Source: a bacterium (lineage in GTDB: Bacteria > Patescibacteriota > Gracilibacteria > JAHISY01). From it: a stretch of DNA of 40,723 nucleotides. The DNA lies in contig JAJYAT010000001.1 of the NCBI GenBank assembly GCA_021779375.1, forward strand, positions 1 to 40,723. Direction: 5' to 3'. This document shows, one piece after another, positions 17,471 through 24,765 of the stretch. The notes beneath the pieces were generated by a model that saw only the letters and a program-made list of their open reading frames with translations, was not told the origin of the DNA and made no database searches. A program made the position numbers and the translations under genes. Numbering within the stretch: the first letter of the stretch is position 1; each line of letters begins with the position of its first letter.

Positions 17471-18582
17471 TTTTTCGCGAGCACGACGACCTCACGCCCG
17501 ACGACCTGATTTGAGCGAGCGTAAATGAGCTTCTCGGAATTTTGCATTTTCCAGCCCAATTTAGCGATTTTGGGAAGAATGGTTTGGGAGGAGAAAAATT
17601 TTGGCGCACCATTTTCGAGATAGACCGGGAAGCAGATGGCGACACGACGACAATCGAGCCAGGCGAAAAAGTCGGAATACAACTTCTCTAGCTCAGCAAA
17701 AATTTTGTTGCGCATGTTTTCGTCCGGCAGAGTTTTGCGCGGCGGTCCGAGGTAGCCCTCGCTCGCGACGACATCGAATTTTTTGAAACTTTTTTGCCGC
17801 GCATCGTGGAGAAAAAGATCACCGGCGAAATTAAATTCCGCGAGATTTTTAGTCGAAAATTCGAGCATGCGCGGATCGACATCGCTCCCGAGAATCTCGT
17901 GACCGAGTAAACCCGCCTCGACCAAAACTCCCCCGCTCCCGCAAAACGGATCGTAAACTTTCAATTTTTCGGAATCGCGCACCGCCAAATTGACGAGAAT
18001 CTGCGCAAGCTTCGGCGGCAGCATGCCGACCTTGGCATCGCGGAATTTCTTTTCGTAATCGCGGAATTTGTAATTTTCGAAAGGCTGCACTGCCGTCAAT
18101 TTCGCGAGCCACCAATTTTTGCCGGACTGCGCGATCAGGATTTCCACGCCGTCTTTTTTGAGAATTTCGAAAGTTGATTGCGCCGAAGTCAGATTCGCGA
18201 AATCTTTGTTGGCGAAACGAACAGAAATCCCCGCTTTTTGCAGCGATTTCTTCACACCGACGAGCAGAGTCTTGAGCGTTTTGTTTTCTTCAGGAAAGAG
18301 TGAAAGCGCGAAATTGTGTTTGCCCGACTTCTCGGCAAACTCATTGGCGAGGAATTCGGCAATCTGCGCGAGCGGAAAATCGAGCGAATGCGCGAAGACT
18401 AAACCGGCTTTGACTGTGCCGCCGATTTTTTTCAAATCAGGTAAATCGATATTTTCGAAAATCGCGAAAGCGTTTTCCCGGGCGCAGATTTTGGAATTCG
18501 GGAAACGCGCACGGATCTCCGCGAGCGAAATCGCCGGATGGCGACCGAGAATGACGAGCGTTTGCGTGTTTTTAGAATTCAT
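17467..18582 (-). CDS. TRM11/Trm-G10-like RNA (guanine-N2) methyltransferase
   Basis: The protein is 371 residues. An N-terminal THUMP-like region (about 1-165) precedes a Rossmann methyltransferase. The family signature RDYEKKFRDAKVGMLPPKLAQILVNLA (residues 174-200) and motif I DPFCGSGG (211-218) place it with archaeal/eukaryal Trm-G10/Trm11-type tRNA methylases and the UPF0020 group. The catalytic DPPY motif is replaced by SEGYLGPP at 274-281, so activity or target base may differ. Substrate is probably tRNA, by family. It is convergent with, and overlaps by four bases, the M23 peptidase gene. Confidence 0.8.
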   Translation of the reverse strand: MNSKNTQTLVILGRHPAISLAEIRARFPNSKICARENAFAIFENIDLPDLKKIGGTVKAGLVFAHSLDFPLAQIAEFLANEFAEKSGKHNFALSLFPEENKTLKTLLVGVKKSLQKAGISVRFANKDFANLTSAQSTFEILKKDGVEILIAQSGKNWWLAKLTAVQPFENYKFRDYEKKFRDAKVGMLPPKLAQILVNLAVRDSEKLKVYDPFCGSGGVLVEAGLLGHEILGSDVDPRMLEFSTKNLAEFNFAGDLFLHDARQKSFKKFDVVASEGYLGPPRKTLPDENMRNKIFAELEKLYSDFFAWLDCRRVAICFPVYLENGAPKFFSSQTILPKIAKLGWKMQNSEKLIYARSNQVVGREVVVLAKN

Positions 18583-18620
18583 TTCGAGTAAACAGTTTGG
18601 AAATTTTAAACGATTTCAAG

Positions 18621-18645
18621 AAAAAAGGCGGGAAACAATCGCGCC
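18621..18645 (-). terminator. Weak terminator after the 127-residue orphan gene
   Basis: On the minus strand GGCG, 11 bases, CGCC and six T follow the stop of the gene at 18736. The four-pair stem is short, so this is a tentative call. Confidence 0.35.
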
Positions 18646-18735
18646 ATTTATTTGGATAAAATCCAATCAATCCTTTGCGAATTTTATCAGGCGAAATAAT
18701 CGTCGCTTCATCTTGACGATCAACGTTCGCGCTGG

Positions 18736-19119
18736 CTACTCGTAGTCAGGAACATCACCAAGTTTTACCGCTCCTGTTCGAGTCGCTGCATATGCGACTT
18801 TATTGTAATCTTCGAGTCCTGCCCCACTTTGTTCCGCCAGCTTTCTCAGACCGTCTAAGCCAAACGCCACACCAATTTCTGCATAAATTTTTTCTGCTTT
18901 TGTATCATCAATTGTTTTATCAAGTGCTGCTCTGATTTTCAAAAGCGCGTCTAACTCCCCAAAATAATCCTCAATTACCTCAATGGCTCGCTGAGGATTA
19001 ATACTTTCAGCTCTAGGAGTAGCAGCTCCTTCAAGTTTATTCCTAATCCTAGGATCTACTTCTGGAGGCAAAGCCCCCTTTGTCTCCAATATTTCATCGC
19101 TTTTGTCTTTGTCGCTCAT
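18736..19119 (-). CDS. Orphan small acidic protein
   Basis: The protein is 127 residues and not recognised. The N-terminal 50 residues are polar and probably disordered (KDKSDEILETKGALPPEVDPR). The rest is predicted helical by composition, with RAIEVIEDYFGELDALLKIRAALDKTIDD and a glycine-containing FGLDGLRKLAEQSGAGLEDYNKVAYAATRTG. There is no signal peptide, membrane segment or cysteine. Codon use is less GC-rich than purM next door, from which it diverges. ATG 19119 is the first possible start after the shared AT-rich spacer. Confidence 0.65.
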   Translation of the reverse strand: MSDKDKSDEILETKGALPPEVDPRIRNKLEGAATPRAESINPQRAIEVIEDYFGELDALLKIRAALDKTIDDTKAEKIYAEIGVAFGLDGLRKLAEQSGAGLEDYNKVAYAATRTGAVKLGDVPDYE

Positions 19120-19185
19120 TTGATTAAGTTAATGACTATTTTAATTTTAACAAAATTAGTCAATTTTGTCAAAGATTTTATTTGC

Positions 19186-19191
19186 TAAAAT
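19186..19191 (+). promoter_or_regulatory. Extended -10 (TTTGCTAAAAT) for purM, leaderless
   Basis: TGC-TAAAAT is followed by exactly 6 bases and GTG 19198. Upstream is an AT-rich stretch shared with the divergent orphan. Confidence 0.55.
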
Positions 19192-19197
19192 CTTGGC

Positions 19198-20262
19198 GTG
19201 AAAAAAATTAAAAAGTACGCACTCGCGGGCGTGAATATCGAGGAAGGCGACGCCTCCTCGTCAATCGCGGGAAAATTCGCCGGCACGACTTTCGCCGGGC
19301 GGAAAAATAAAATCGGTGAACCGGTGAAATTACTCGGCGGCTTCGCGGGGATTTTGGACTTCGGAAAATACTATTTGGTGACTGGCGACGACGGTGTCGG
19401 GACGAAAATGGAGGTCGCCGAACGGCTTGGCAAATTCGATTCGCTCGGCGCGGATCTCGTCGCGATGGTATCGGACGATGCAGTCTGCCTCGGTGCCGAG
19501 GTCGTCTCGATGACGAACACGCTCGACGCGGCGAAACTGGACAGAAAAATTGTCGGCGAACTTTTGAAGGGTTTGGCGCATTTTTGCCTGAAACAGAAGA
19601 TCGTCATCGCGGGGGGCGAACTCGCGGAAGTCGGCGACGCCGTGAATGGCATGGTCTGGAATGCGACTGCCATCGGCATCGTCGCGAAAAAGCGCGTCAT
19701 CCTCGGCGATAAAATTAAAGCTGGTGATATAGTGATTGCGCTGCGCGAAAATGGTCTGCGCTCGAACGGATTTTCACTCGCACGCAAAATTTTGAAAGAT
19801 AATTTTGGCAAAGATTGGCATAAGGAAAAACCTGCCCTCGCGAAGGCGGGGGTTGGCAACAAAACTTGGGGCGAGATTTTACTCACACCAAGCGAGATTT
19901 ATCACGCGGCGGTACTCGGACTCGTCGGTCGCTTCGGCGAAAAACGCAGCGTCGATGTACGCGGAATTTGCCACGTCACAGGCGGCGGAATTCCGGGCAA
20001 TTTGCCGCGCATTTTGAAAAATAAAAAATTGGGCGCAAAGCTCGATAATCTCTGGCCCATTCCAAAATTTGTCGAGGAGCTGATTCGCCTCGGCAAAGTC
20101 GACCTCGAGGAGGCGCGCGAAGTTTGGAACCTCGGCAACGGCATGCTCATCGTCGTCGCGGCAAAAGATACCGCGCGCAGTTTGAAAATTTTGGCGAAGA
20201 ATAAAATTGCCGCACGCATCGCCGGCGCGATTACAAATAGTGGGAAGATCGAGATTGTCTAG
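19198..20262 (+). CDS. purM: Phosphoribosylformylglycinamidine cyclo-ligase (AIR synthetase)
   Basis: The 354-residue protein starts at GTG. It closes the imidazole ring of the purine pathway, converting FGAM and ATP to AIR. Seen are the early YALAGVNIEEGD, the metal/ATP loop VTGDDGVGTKMEVAE, LGADLVAMVSDDAVCLGAE, the GGELAEV loop, LRSNGFSLAR, and HVTGGGIPGNLPRIL. The segment KEKPALAKAGVGNKTWGE (residues about 207-224) is encoded by a palindrome-containing stretch resembling the intergenic repeats (see findings). No other pur gene lies in the window. Confidence 0.94.
   Translation: MKKIKKYALAGVNIEEGDASSSIAGKFAGTTFAGRKNKIGEPVKLLGGFAGILDFGKYYLVTGDDGVGTKMEVAERLGKFDSLGADLVAMVSDDAVCLGAEVVSMTNTLDAAKLDRKIVGELLKGLAHFCLKQKIVIAGGELAEVGDAVNGMVWNATAIGIVAKKRVILGDKIKAGDIVIALRENGLRSNGFSLARKILKDNFGKDWHKEKPALAKAGVGNKTWGEILLTPSEIYHAAVLGLVGRFGEKRSVDVRGICHVTGGGIPGNLPRILKNKKLGAKLDNLWPIPKFVEELIRLGKVDLEEAREVWNLGNGMLIVVAAKDTARSLKILAKNKIAARIAGAITNSGKIEIV
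19835..19852. repeat. REP-like hairpin inside purM
   Basis: CCCTCGC-GAAG-GCGGGGG forms a seven-pair stem (one T-G) within the coding frame. Its GCGAA centre and GGGG arms resemble the intergenic palindromes. Confidence 0.4.
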
Positions 20263-20279
20263 CTTTTAACTCCTTCACA

Positions 20280-20690
20280 ATGTCCAAAGTCCCCGCCCGC
20301 AATCGTTTCCTGGTCGCGCTCCCGCTCGGTCTCGCTTTCGGTGTTCTGTGTGCTTGGCTCGCTTCGCAAAAAGATCCCACAATTTTCGACGTGAAATCTT
20401 TTATGTTTTGGACAATCGTGTGGAATCGCTTTTTGATTGGACTCATCATTGGCTTCGCGGGCGCATTCACCCGGCATCCGGTTTTTGGTTTTCGCTGCCC
20501 GGCCTTTTTGCGCGGCATCGTCCTCGGCGCAGTCGTCTCACTCGCGCTCGCCTTCGGCGCGCTGATTGCCCCGATTGAAAATGCAGCGCAGATTTTTTGG
20601 CTGACAGTCGGCGTCGGCGCATTTTATGGACTCATCATCGATCTCATCGCGACCAAAGTCGGCGGCGAAGGCAAAAGTTTGGTTGCGTAA
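20280..20690 (+). CDS. Small integral membrane protein, function unknown
   Basis: The protein is 136 residues with about four membrane segments (roughly 9-28, 41-63, 76-97 and 104-124) and short loops (for example TRHPVFGFRCPAF). No family is recognised. It starts 17 bases after purM and may be read with it. The basic N-terminus suggests an N-in topology. There is no signal peptide beyond the first helix. Confidence 0.7.
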   Translation: MSKVPARNRFLVALPLGLAFGVLCAWLASQKDPTIFDVKSFMFWTIVWNRFLIGLIIGFAGAFTRHPVFGFRCPAFLRGIVLGAVVSLALAFGALIAPIENAAQIFWLTVGVGAFYGLIIDLIATKVGGEGKSLVA

Positions 20691-20761
20691 AATTGAATAA
20701 AAAAATAATTCAAACTAAAATTATTTCCCAAGATGAATTGGCGAAATAACCAACTGACCAA

Positions 20762-20792
20762 TGACCCTCCGAACCAATTAACCCTCCGAACC
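20762..20792. repeat. Short tandem repeat upstream of argH
   Basis: CCCTCCGAACCAA occurs twice, with CCAATTAA-type sequence between, just before the argH start. A related string (CCTCCGAACCCACTGACCCATGACC) is at 16316-16340, next to a REP-like palindrome. Confidence 0.45.
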
Positions 20793-20797
20793 AAGCC

Positions 20798-22186
20798 ATG
20801 AAACTCTGGCAAACAAAATCCTCGCAAAAACTTGATCCGTTCATCGAGATTTTCACGGTCGGACCAGATTTGATTTGGGACAAATATCTGCTGCCCTTCG
20901 ATTGTCTCGCATCAGCTGCTCACGCTTTCATGCTACAAAAACAAGGTTATTTGAAAGTCGGTGAATTTCAAAAAGTTAAAAAGGTTCTGCACGAAATTTA
21001 TTCGAAAGCCCACGCGCGCCAGTTTGAACTCAAAAACGTCGAAGACAGTCACTCCGCCATCGAGGGCTTACTGACACACCGGCTCGGCGAACTCGGCGGC
21101 AAGATTCACCTCGGGCGCAGCCGCAATGACCAGTCCGCGACGACGATTCATCTTTTTGCGAAAGACGAGCTGCTCAAAATTCGGAAGGCACTTCTCACGC
21201 TAATCGAAATTTTGCAGTCACTAGCGAAAAAATACGCCGAGACACCCATGCCGGGCTACACACACACACGTCCAGCCATGGTCGCGACGCTCGGACATTA
21301 TTTCGCCGCCTTCGCCGAAACGCTCTCGGTGGATTACGTCAGCGTGCAAGCCGCCTTCGAGGCGGTCGACCGCTGTCCACTCGGGTCAGCTGCCGGCTAT
21401 GGCACCTCGGTCGCGATTGACCGAAAATTGACAGCGAAATTACTCGGCTTCGAGGAGCTGCAGATCAACACGCTCTCCGCCCAACTAGGCCGCGGTCAGG
21501 TCGAGACGACGACACTCGGCGCGCTAACGAATGTCGCGCTGACGCTTTCGCGCCTGGCGAATGATTTGATTTATTTTTCCACGCCCGAATTTGATTTCTT
21601 CGAATTGTCCGATGTTATCGCGACTGGCAGCTCCATCATGCCGCAGAAAAAAAATCCCGATCCGCTCGAGATTATTCGCGCTGCCGCCGGTATGCTCGTC
21701 GGCGCGCACACACAGACTGCGACGATCGTGAAAGGTCTGCCCGCAGGCTACCAACGCGATTTGCAGCTTCTGAAGCAGCCCTTCGTCCAGGGCGTGAAGC
21801 TCTCGAAACACTCGTTCCAGGCAATGCAAATCGTGCTGCAAAATCTGAAGGTGAACTCCAAAAAGCTCGAAAAAGCCGCAAGCGACACGCACCTCTTTGC
21901 GGCGGACCTCGCGAATGAATTAGTTTTGAAAAAAGGTCTGAGCTTCCGTGAAGCTTATCGGAAGGTAAAAGAGAGCTACACGCACGCCGGCTGGCGCGGC
22001 GTAATCGAATTCGACGATGTCCCGCGCTTCGATCCAGTGAAACAAATCCGCAGCAAAAAATCTGACGGTATGCCGGGCAATCTGCGGCTCGACGTCGGGC
22101 GCAAATGGCTCGCAGCACAATCACGAAAAATGGCGGGCGAAACGAAAAGATTCGAGAATGCGCTCGAAAAGATTTGGCAACTGTGA
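20798..22186 (+). CDS. argH: Argininosuccinate lyase
   Basis: The 462-residue protein is full length. It splits argininosuccinate into arginine and fumarate, the last step of arginine synthesis. The superfamily signature GSSIMPQKKNPDPLE is present, as are HLGRSRNDQSATTIH, the TPMPGYTHTRPAMVATLGHYF region and the CPLGSAAGYGTS loop. It begins a rightward run with lysW 46 bases downstream. argF is near the right end of the window; argG is not seen. Confidence 0.96.
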   Translation: MKLWQTKSSQKLDPFIEIFTVGPDLIWDKYLLPFDCLASAAHAFMLQKQGYLKVGEFQKVKKVLHEIYSKAHARQFELKNVEDSHSAIEGLLTHRLGELGGKIHLGRSRNDQSATTIHLFAKDELLKIRKALLTLIEILQSLAKKYAETPMPGYTHTRPAMVATLGHYFAAFAETLSVDYVSVQAAFEAVDRCPLGSAAGYGTSVAIDRKLTAKLLGFEELQINTLSAQLGRGQVETTTLGALTNVALTLSRLANDLIYFSTPEFDFFELSDVIATGSSIMPQKKNPDPLEIIRAAAGMLVGAHTQTATIVKGLPAGYQRDLQLLKQPFVQGVKLSKHSFQAMQIVLQNLKVNSKKLEKAASDTHLFAADLANELVLKKGLSFREAYRKVKESYTHAGWRGVIEFDDVPRFDPVKQIRSKKSDGMPGNLRLDVGRKWLAAQSRKMAGETKRFENALEKIWQL

Positions 22187-22232
22187 AAAAATTTTTTAAA
22201 CTCGCGCCACTTTTTTAATTTAATTTTTCGAA

Positions 22233-22409
22233 ATGCCTAAAACTGCCAAATGCCCGCAATGCGACGCGGATCTCATCATCACGGCTGATGCCGAAGTCGG
22301 CGAAATTATCAGCTGCGATGAATGCGGCGCGGAACTCGAAGTGAAAGCACTCACGCCAAACGTCGTGCTCGACGATGCACCCGCCGTCAAAGAAGATTGG
22401 GGCGAATAA
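22233..22409 (+). CDS. lysW: LysW-type amino-group carrier protein
   Basis: The protein has only 58 residues. It has an N-terminal zinc ribbon, CPQC at 7-10 and CDEC at 28-31, then GAELEVKAL and an acidic tail ending in EDWGE, identical to the C-terminus of LysW from Thermus. In the known pathway the gamma-carboxyl of the terminal Glu (E58 here) is joined to the amino group of 2-aminoadipate (lysine route) or glutamate (ornithine/arginine route), which protects the intermediate and carries it between enzymes. Position right after argH favours the arginine branch, but a lysine role or both cannot be excluded. It lies 6 bases before the MBL-fold gene. Confidence 0.9.
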   Translation: MPKTAKCPQCDADLIITADAEVGEIISCDECGAELEVKALTPNVVLDDAPAVKEDWGE

Positions 22410-22415
22410 TTTTTT

Positions 22416-23012
22416 GTGGAAATTCACAAAATTGAAACCGGATTTTTAGCCGAGAATTGCTGGCTTTTGGTGAATGCGCGAAATGAAGCCGTCATCATCG
22501 ACCCCGGCGACAATGCCGCGGCAATTTTGGAAACGCTCAGCACGGCGAAGTTGCAATTGATTTTGCTGACGCACTCGCACTCCGACCACCGCGGTGCGCT
22601 CGCCGAGCTAGTCGCGAAAACTGGTGCGCCAGTCGCGCTGCATTTTTCTGAAGCGGCAATCGTCGAACAAGGCGCGGCGAATCCGCCTGATTTTGGCGAG
22701 CGGTTTGAGAAAGTTCCGGTCGCGCGGAAATTGCGCGGCGGCGAGATTTTGGATTTTGGCGAAGAAAGAATTGAAGTGATTGCGACGCCCGGACACACAG
22801 CCGGCTCGGTTTGTTTTTTAGTCAATAGCGAACTTTTTTCCGGCGACATGCTCTTTCGCGAGAATGTCGGACGCACGGATTTGCCTGGTGGCAATGAAGA
22901 TGAATTAAATGAAAGTCTCGCTAAACTGCTGAAATTAAAGCCTGAAACGCGCATCCATCCCGGTCACGACGCCGACTGGACGATCGGCGAAGCGCGAAAA
23001 TTTTTCGTGTAA
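22416..23012 (+). CDS. MBL-fold hydrolase, glyoxalase II/YcbL-like
   Basis: The protein is 198 residues with a GTG start 6 bases after lysW. It has the metallo-beta-lactamase metal site THSHSDHRG (H53, H55, D57, H58), the GHTAGSV histidine, the GDMLF aspartate and a final histidine in HPGHD. The length and N-terminus (TGFLAENCWLLVN) match small YcbL/GloB-like thioesterases. A likely role is hydrolysis of S-lactoylglutathione-like thioesters or another small ester; no glyoxalase I is in view. Its stop codon lies within the tpiA -10 box. Confidence 0.88.
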   Translation: MEIHKIETGFLAENCWLLVNARNEAVIIDPGDNAAAILETLSTAKLQLILLTHSHSDHRGALAELVAKTGAPVALHFSEAAIVEQGAANPPDFGERFEKVPVARKLRGGEILDFGEERIEVIATPGHTAGSVCFLVNSELFSGDMLFRENVGRTDLPGGNEDELNESLAKLLKLKPETRIHPGHDADWTIGEARKFFV

Positions 23013-23015
23013 AAT
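23010..23015 (+). promoter_or_regulatory. -10 box TAAAAT for tpiA, overlapping the upstream stop
   Basis: The TAA stop of the MBL gene (23010-23012) is the first half of TAAAAT; six bases later comes GTG 23022. Confidence 0.5.
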
Positions 23016-23021
23016 CCAGAT

Positions 23022-23672
23022 GTGATTATTGTTAATTTCAAAACTTACGAGTCGGCGGTCGGTGAAAATGCCATCGCCCTCGCGAAAATTCACGAGCTCA
23101 TCGCCGCTGAGACCGGCGCACCAATCGCCGTCGCCGTGAATGCGCTCGACCTCGCGCGCGTCGTCGCGGCGGTCAAGATTCCAGTTTTCGCGCAACACAC
23201 CGACGCGGCTGGTTTCGGCAGCTTCACCGGATCAATCGTGCCTGAGCTTTTGCAGAAAATGGGCGTCGCCGGAACTTTGCTGAATCATTCTGAAAAACGA
23301 GTCGTAGAAAAATTACCCGAGCTCGTCGCCGCCGCGAAAAAAGCCGGACTGCAAATCGTGATCTGCGCGGAAGATGATGACGAGGCGGCTGAATTTGCCG
23401 AAAAATATGAGCCGGATTTTGTCGCCGTAGAACCGCCGGAATTGATTGGCGGCGAGATTTCCGTGACTTCGGCGAATCCACAAATCATCGAACATTCCGT
23501 CGCGAAAGTCGGCGCGATTCCCCTGCTCGTCGGCGCGGGCGTGAAAAACGGCACAGATGTCGCGACTGCCATCAAGCTCGGCGCAGCCGGCGTGCTGCTC
23601 GCGAGCGGCGTGACGAAGGCTGCCAACCCGGCGGAAGTTTTGCGCGACCTCGCGCGTGGCTTAATTTCTTAA
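23022..23672 (+). CDS. tpiA: Triosephosphate isomerase, archaeal type
   Basis: The 216-residue protein is much shorter than bacterial TIM (about 250). It interconverts dihydroxyacetone phosphate and glyceraldehyde 3-phosphate. Catalytic residues are in place: N5 and K7 in NFKTY, H89 in GTLLNHSEKR, E137 in VAVEPPELIGG. The phosphate-binding part LLVGAGVKNGTDVATAIKLG and VLLASGVTKA follows the archaeal pattern. The GTG start is fixed by the NFKTY motif. It follows the MBL gene and precedes the hibernation factor on the same strand. Confidence 0.93.
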   Translation: MIIVNFKTYESAVGENAIALAKIHELIAAETGAPIAVAVNALDLARVVAAVKIPVFAQHTDAAGFGSFTGSIVPELLQKMGVAGTLLNHSEKRVVEKLPELVAAAKKAGLQIVICAEDDDEAAEFAEKYEPDFVAVEPPELIGGEISVTSANPQIIEHSVAKVGAIPLLVGAGVKNGTDVATAIKLGAAGVLLASGVTKAANPAEVLRDLARGLIS

Positions 23673-23682
23673 TCCTTAAAAA

Positions 23683-23982
23683 ATGCAATTCACCAGCTGG
23701 AATCACGACGGCTACGAGCCGAGCGAACAGGATCGCGAACTGATCATCGAAAAAATTTCCAAACTCGAAAGATTCGACGCGCGACTCGCCGACGAAAGCA
23801 CGACTGTCCACGTCGAAATCGTCCGCGGCAAAAAACACGCCTCACCGAATTTCGGACTGCGCGTGCAAATCACGATTCCTGGTGGCGCACTCCGCGCGGA
23901 AGCCAGTGGGAAAACAGTCGCTGAAGCGACTGACGAAGTTGAGCGGAAATTGCGCGCTCAGGTCGAGAAGATGAAAGACTAG
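23683..23982 (+). CDS. hpf: Ribosome hibernation-promoting factor, short form
   Basis: The protein is 99 residues of the HPF/RaiA fold: an edge strand, helix SEQDRELIIEKISKLERF, strands with TTVHVEIVRGKKHASPNFGLRVQITIPG, then AEASGKTVAEATDEVERKLRAQVEKMK. It lacks the C-terminal dimerisation domain of long HPF. It binds the 30S subunit between mRNA and tRNA sites and keeps idle ribosomes from translating. Its stop codon interlocks with that of the next, convergent gene. Confidence 0.85.
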   Translation: MQFTSWNHDGYEPSEQDRELIIEKISKLERFDARLADESTTVHVEIVRGKKHASPNFGLRVQITIPGGALRAEASGKTVAEATDEVERKLRAQVEKMKD

Positions 23983-24602
23983 CGCAGTCTTTTTGTTCCG
24001 GGCAATAAGTGCCACACAACAGAAAGTATTCTCGCAATTTTTCCACGAGACAATTTGCGAGCCTCTTTCGCTTCCATTATATCAAGCTCAGTTCTGATGT
24101 TTTGAAAAAGAGCACGAAACTTTTTTGGCGTGTTGCCTGTAACCTTGGCGTCAAAAATTTCTCTTAATCTAATCGGATCAATATTTGTTTTCGGATCGAG
24201 CTTTCTTTCTAGCTCGAAAAGACTATTTTCCAAATCTTTAACTAGGTTGTGATATCCAATGTCAGAAGTGCTATTAGCAAATTGCTCGACCTCGCCCAAA
24301 CGTACCTCCGTCTCCCCGATCAAACCAGGCAGATCAAAATCTGCTCGCAGTTTTTGCAAATCCGCAGACTGAATATCTGGATCCTGTGCTGCAGCCCCCG
24401 AATTTAAATATGCCCGAATTTCCGCGACCCTTGCTGGATTTCTTTGACAATCTTCAACCGTAAGACGACCAGGCAAAATAAAGTCTTTAACTAAAATCTC
24501 AGCTGGAAAAACTGAAAGCCATTCAATAACTAAAACTTCACGACACTCGGGCGGCACTTCGTCGACTGGCTCCCTAAAAGCAAGTCCTTGCTGAAACAGC
24601 AT
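23979..24602 (-). CDS. Orphan cytoplasmic protein, mostly helical
   Basis: The protein is 207 residues and not recognised. It has no signal peptide or membrane segment. Most of it reads as helical with charged faces (for example DLQKLRADFDLPGLIGETEVRLGEVEQF, LVKDLENSLFELERKLD, FRALFQNIRTELDIMEAKEARKLSRGK), and a basic tail ends in PGTKRLR. Codon use is lower in GC than in hpf and infB. On the minus strand a TAAAAT lies 9 bases before the ATG. Confidence 0.65.
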   Translation of the reverse strand: MLFQQGLAFREPVDEVPPECREVLVIEWLSVFPAEILVKDFILPGRLTVEDCQRNPARVAEIRAYLNSGAAAQDPDIQSADLQKLRADFDLPGLIGETEVRLGEVEQFANSTSDIGYHNLVKDLENSLFELERKLDPKTNIDPIRLREIFDAKVTGNTPKKFRALFQNIRTELDIMEAKEARKLSRGKIARILSVVWHLLPGTKRLR

Positions 24603-24736
24603 ATTTGAATAATTTTAAAAATCTTTTTTACTTTAAGATAAAAATTGCTTACTGTCAATGGCACGGTGAGAAAATTTTAAGGCAAAGGGACGGACGCGCA
24701 AAACTATTTTAAATTCGCATTCTTGCGTATTTTCGG

Positions 24737-24742
24737 TAAAAT
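24737..24742 (+). promoter_or_regulatory. -10 box (GGTAAAAT) for infB
   Basis: TAAAAT is 23 bases before ATG 24766; the leader ends in a T-rich stretch and lacks a Shine-Dalgarno. Confidence 0.4.
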
Positions 24743-24765
24743 CGGGTTCACGTTTTTGGCTTTTT

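Noticed and set aside
22416-23012. MBL-fold hydrolase as the LysW-releasing enzyme
   Set aside because: The known releasing enzyme (LysK) is an M20-type peptidase, and this protein looks like a YcbL/glyoxalase-II type; adjacency alone is not enough.
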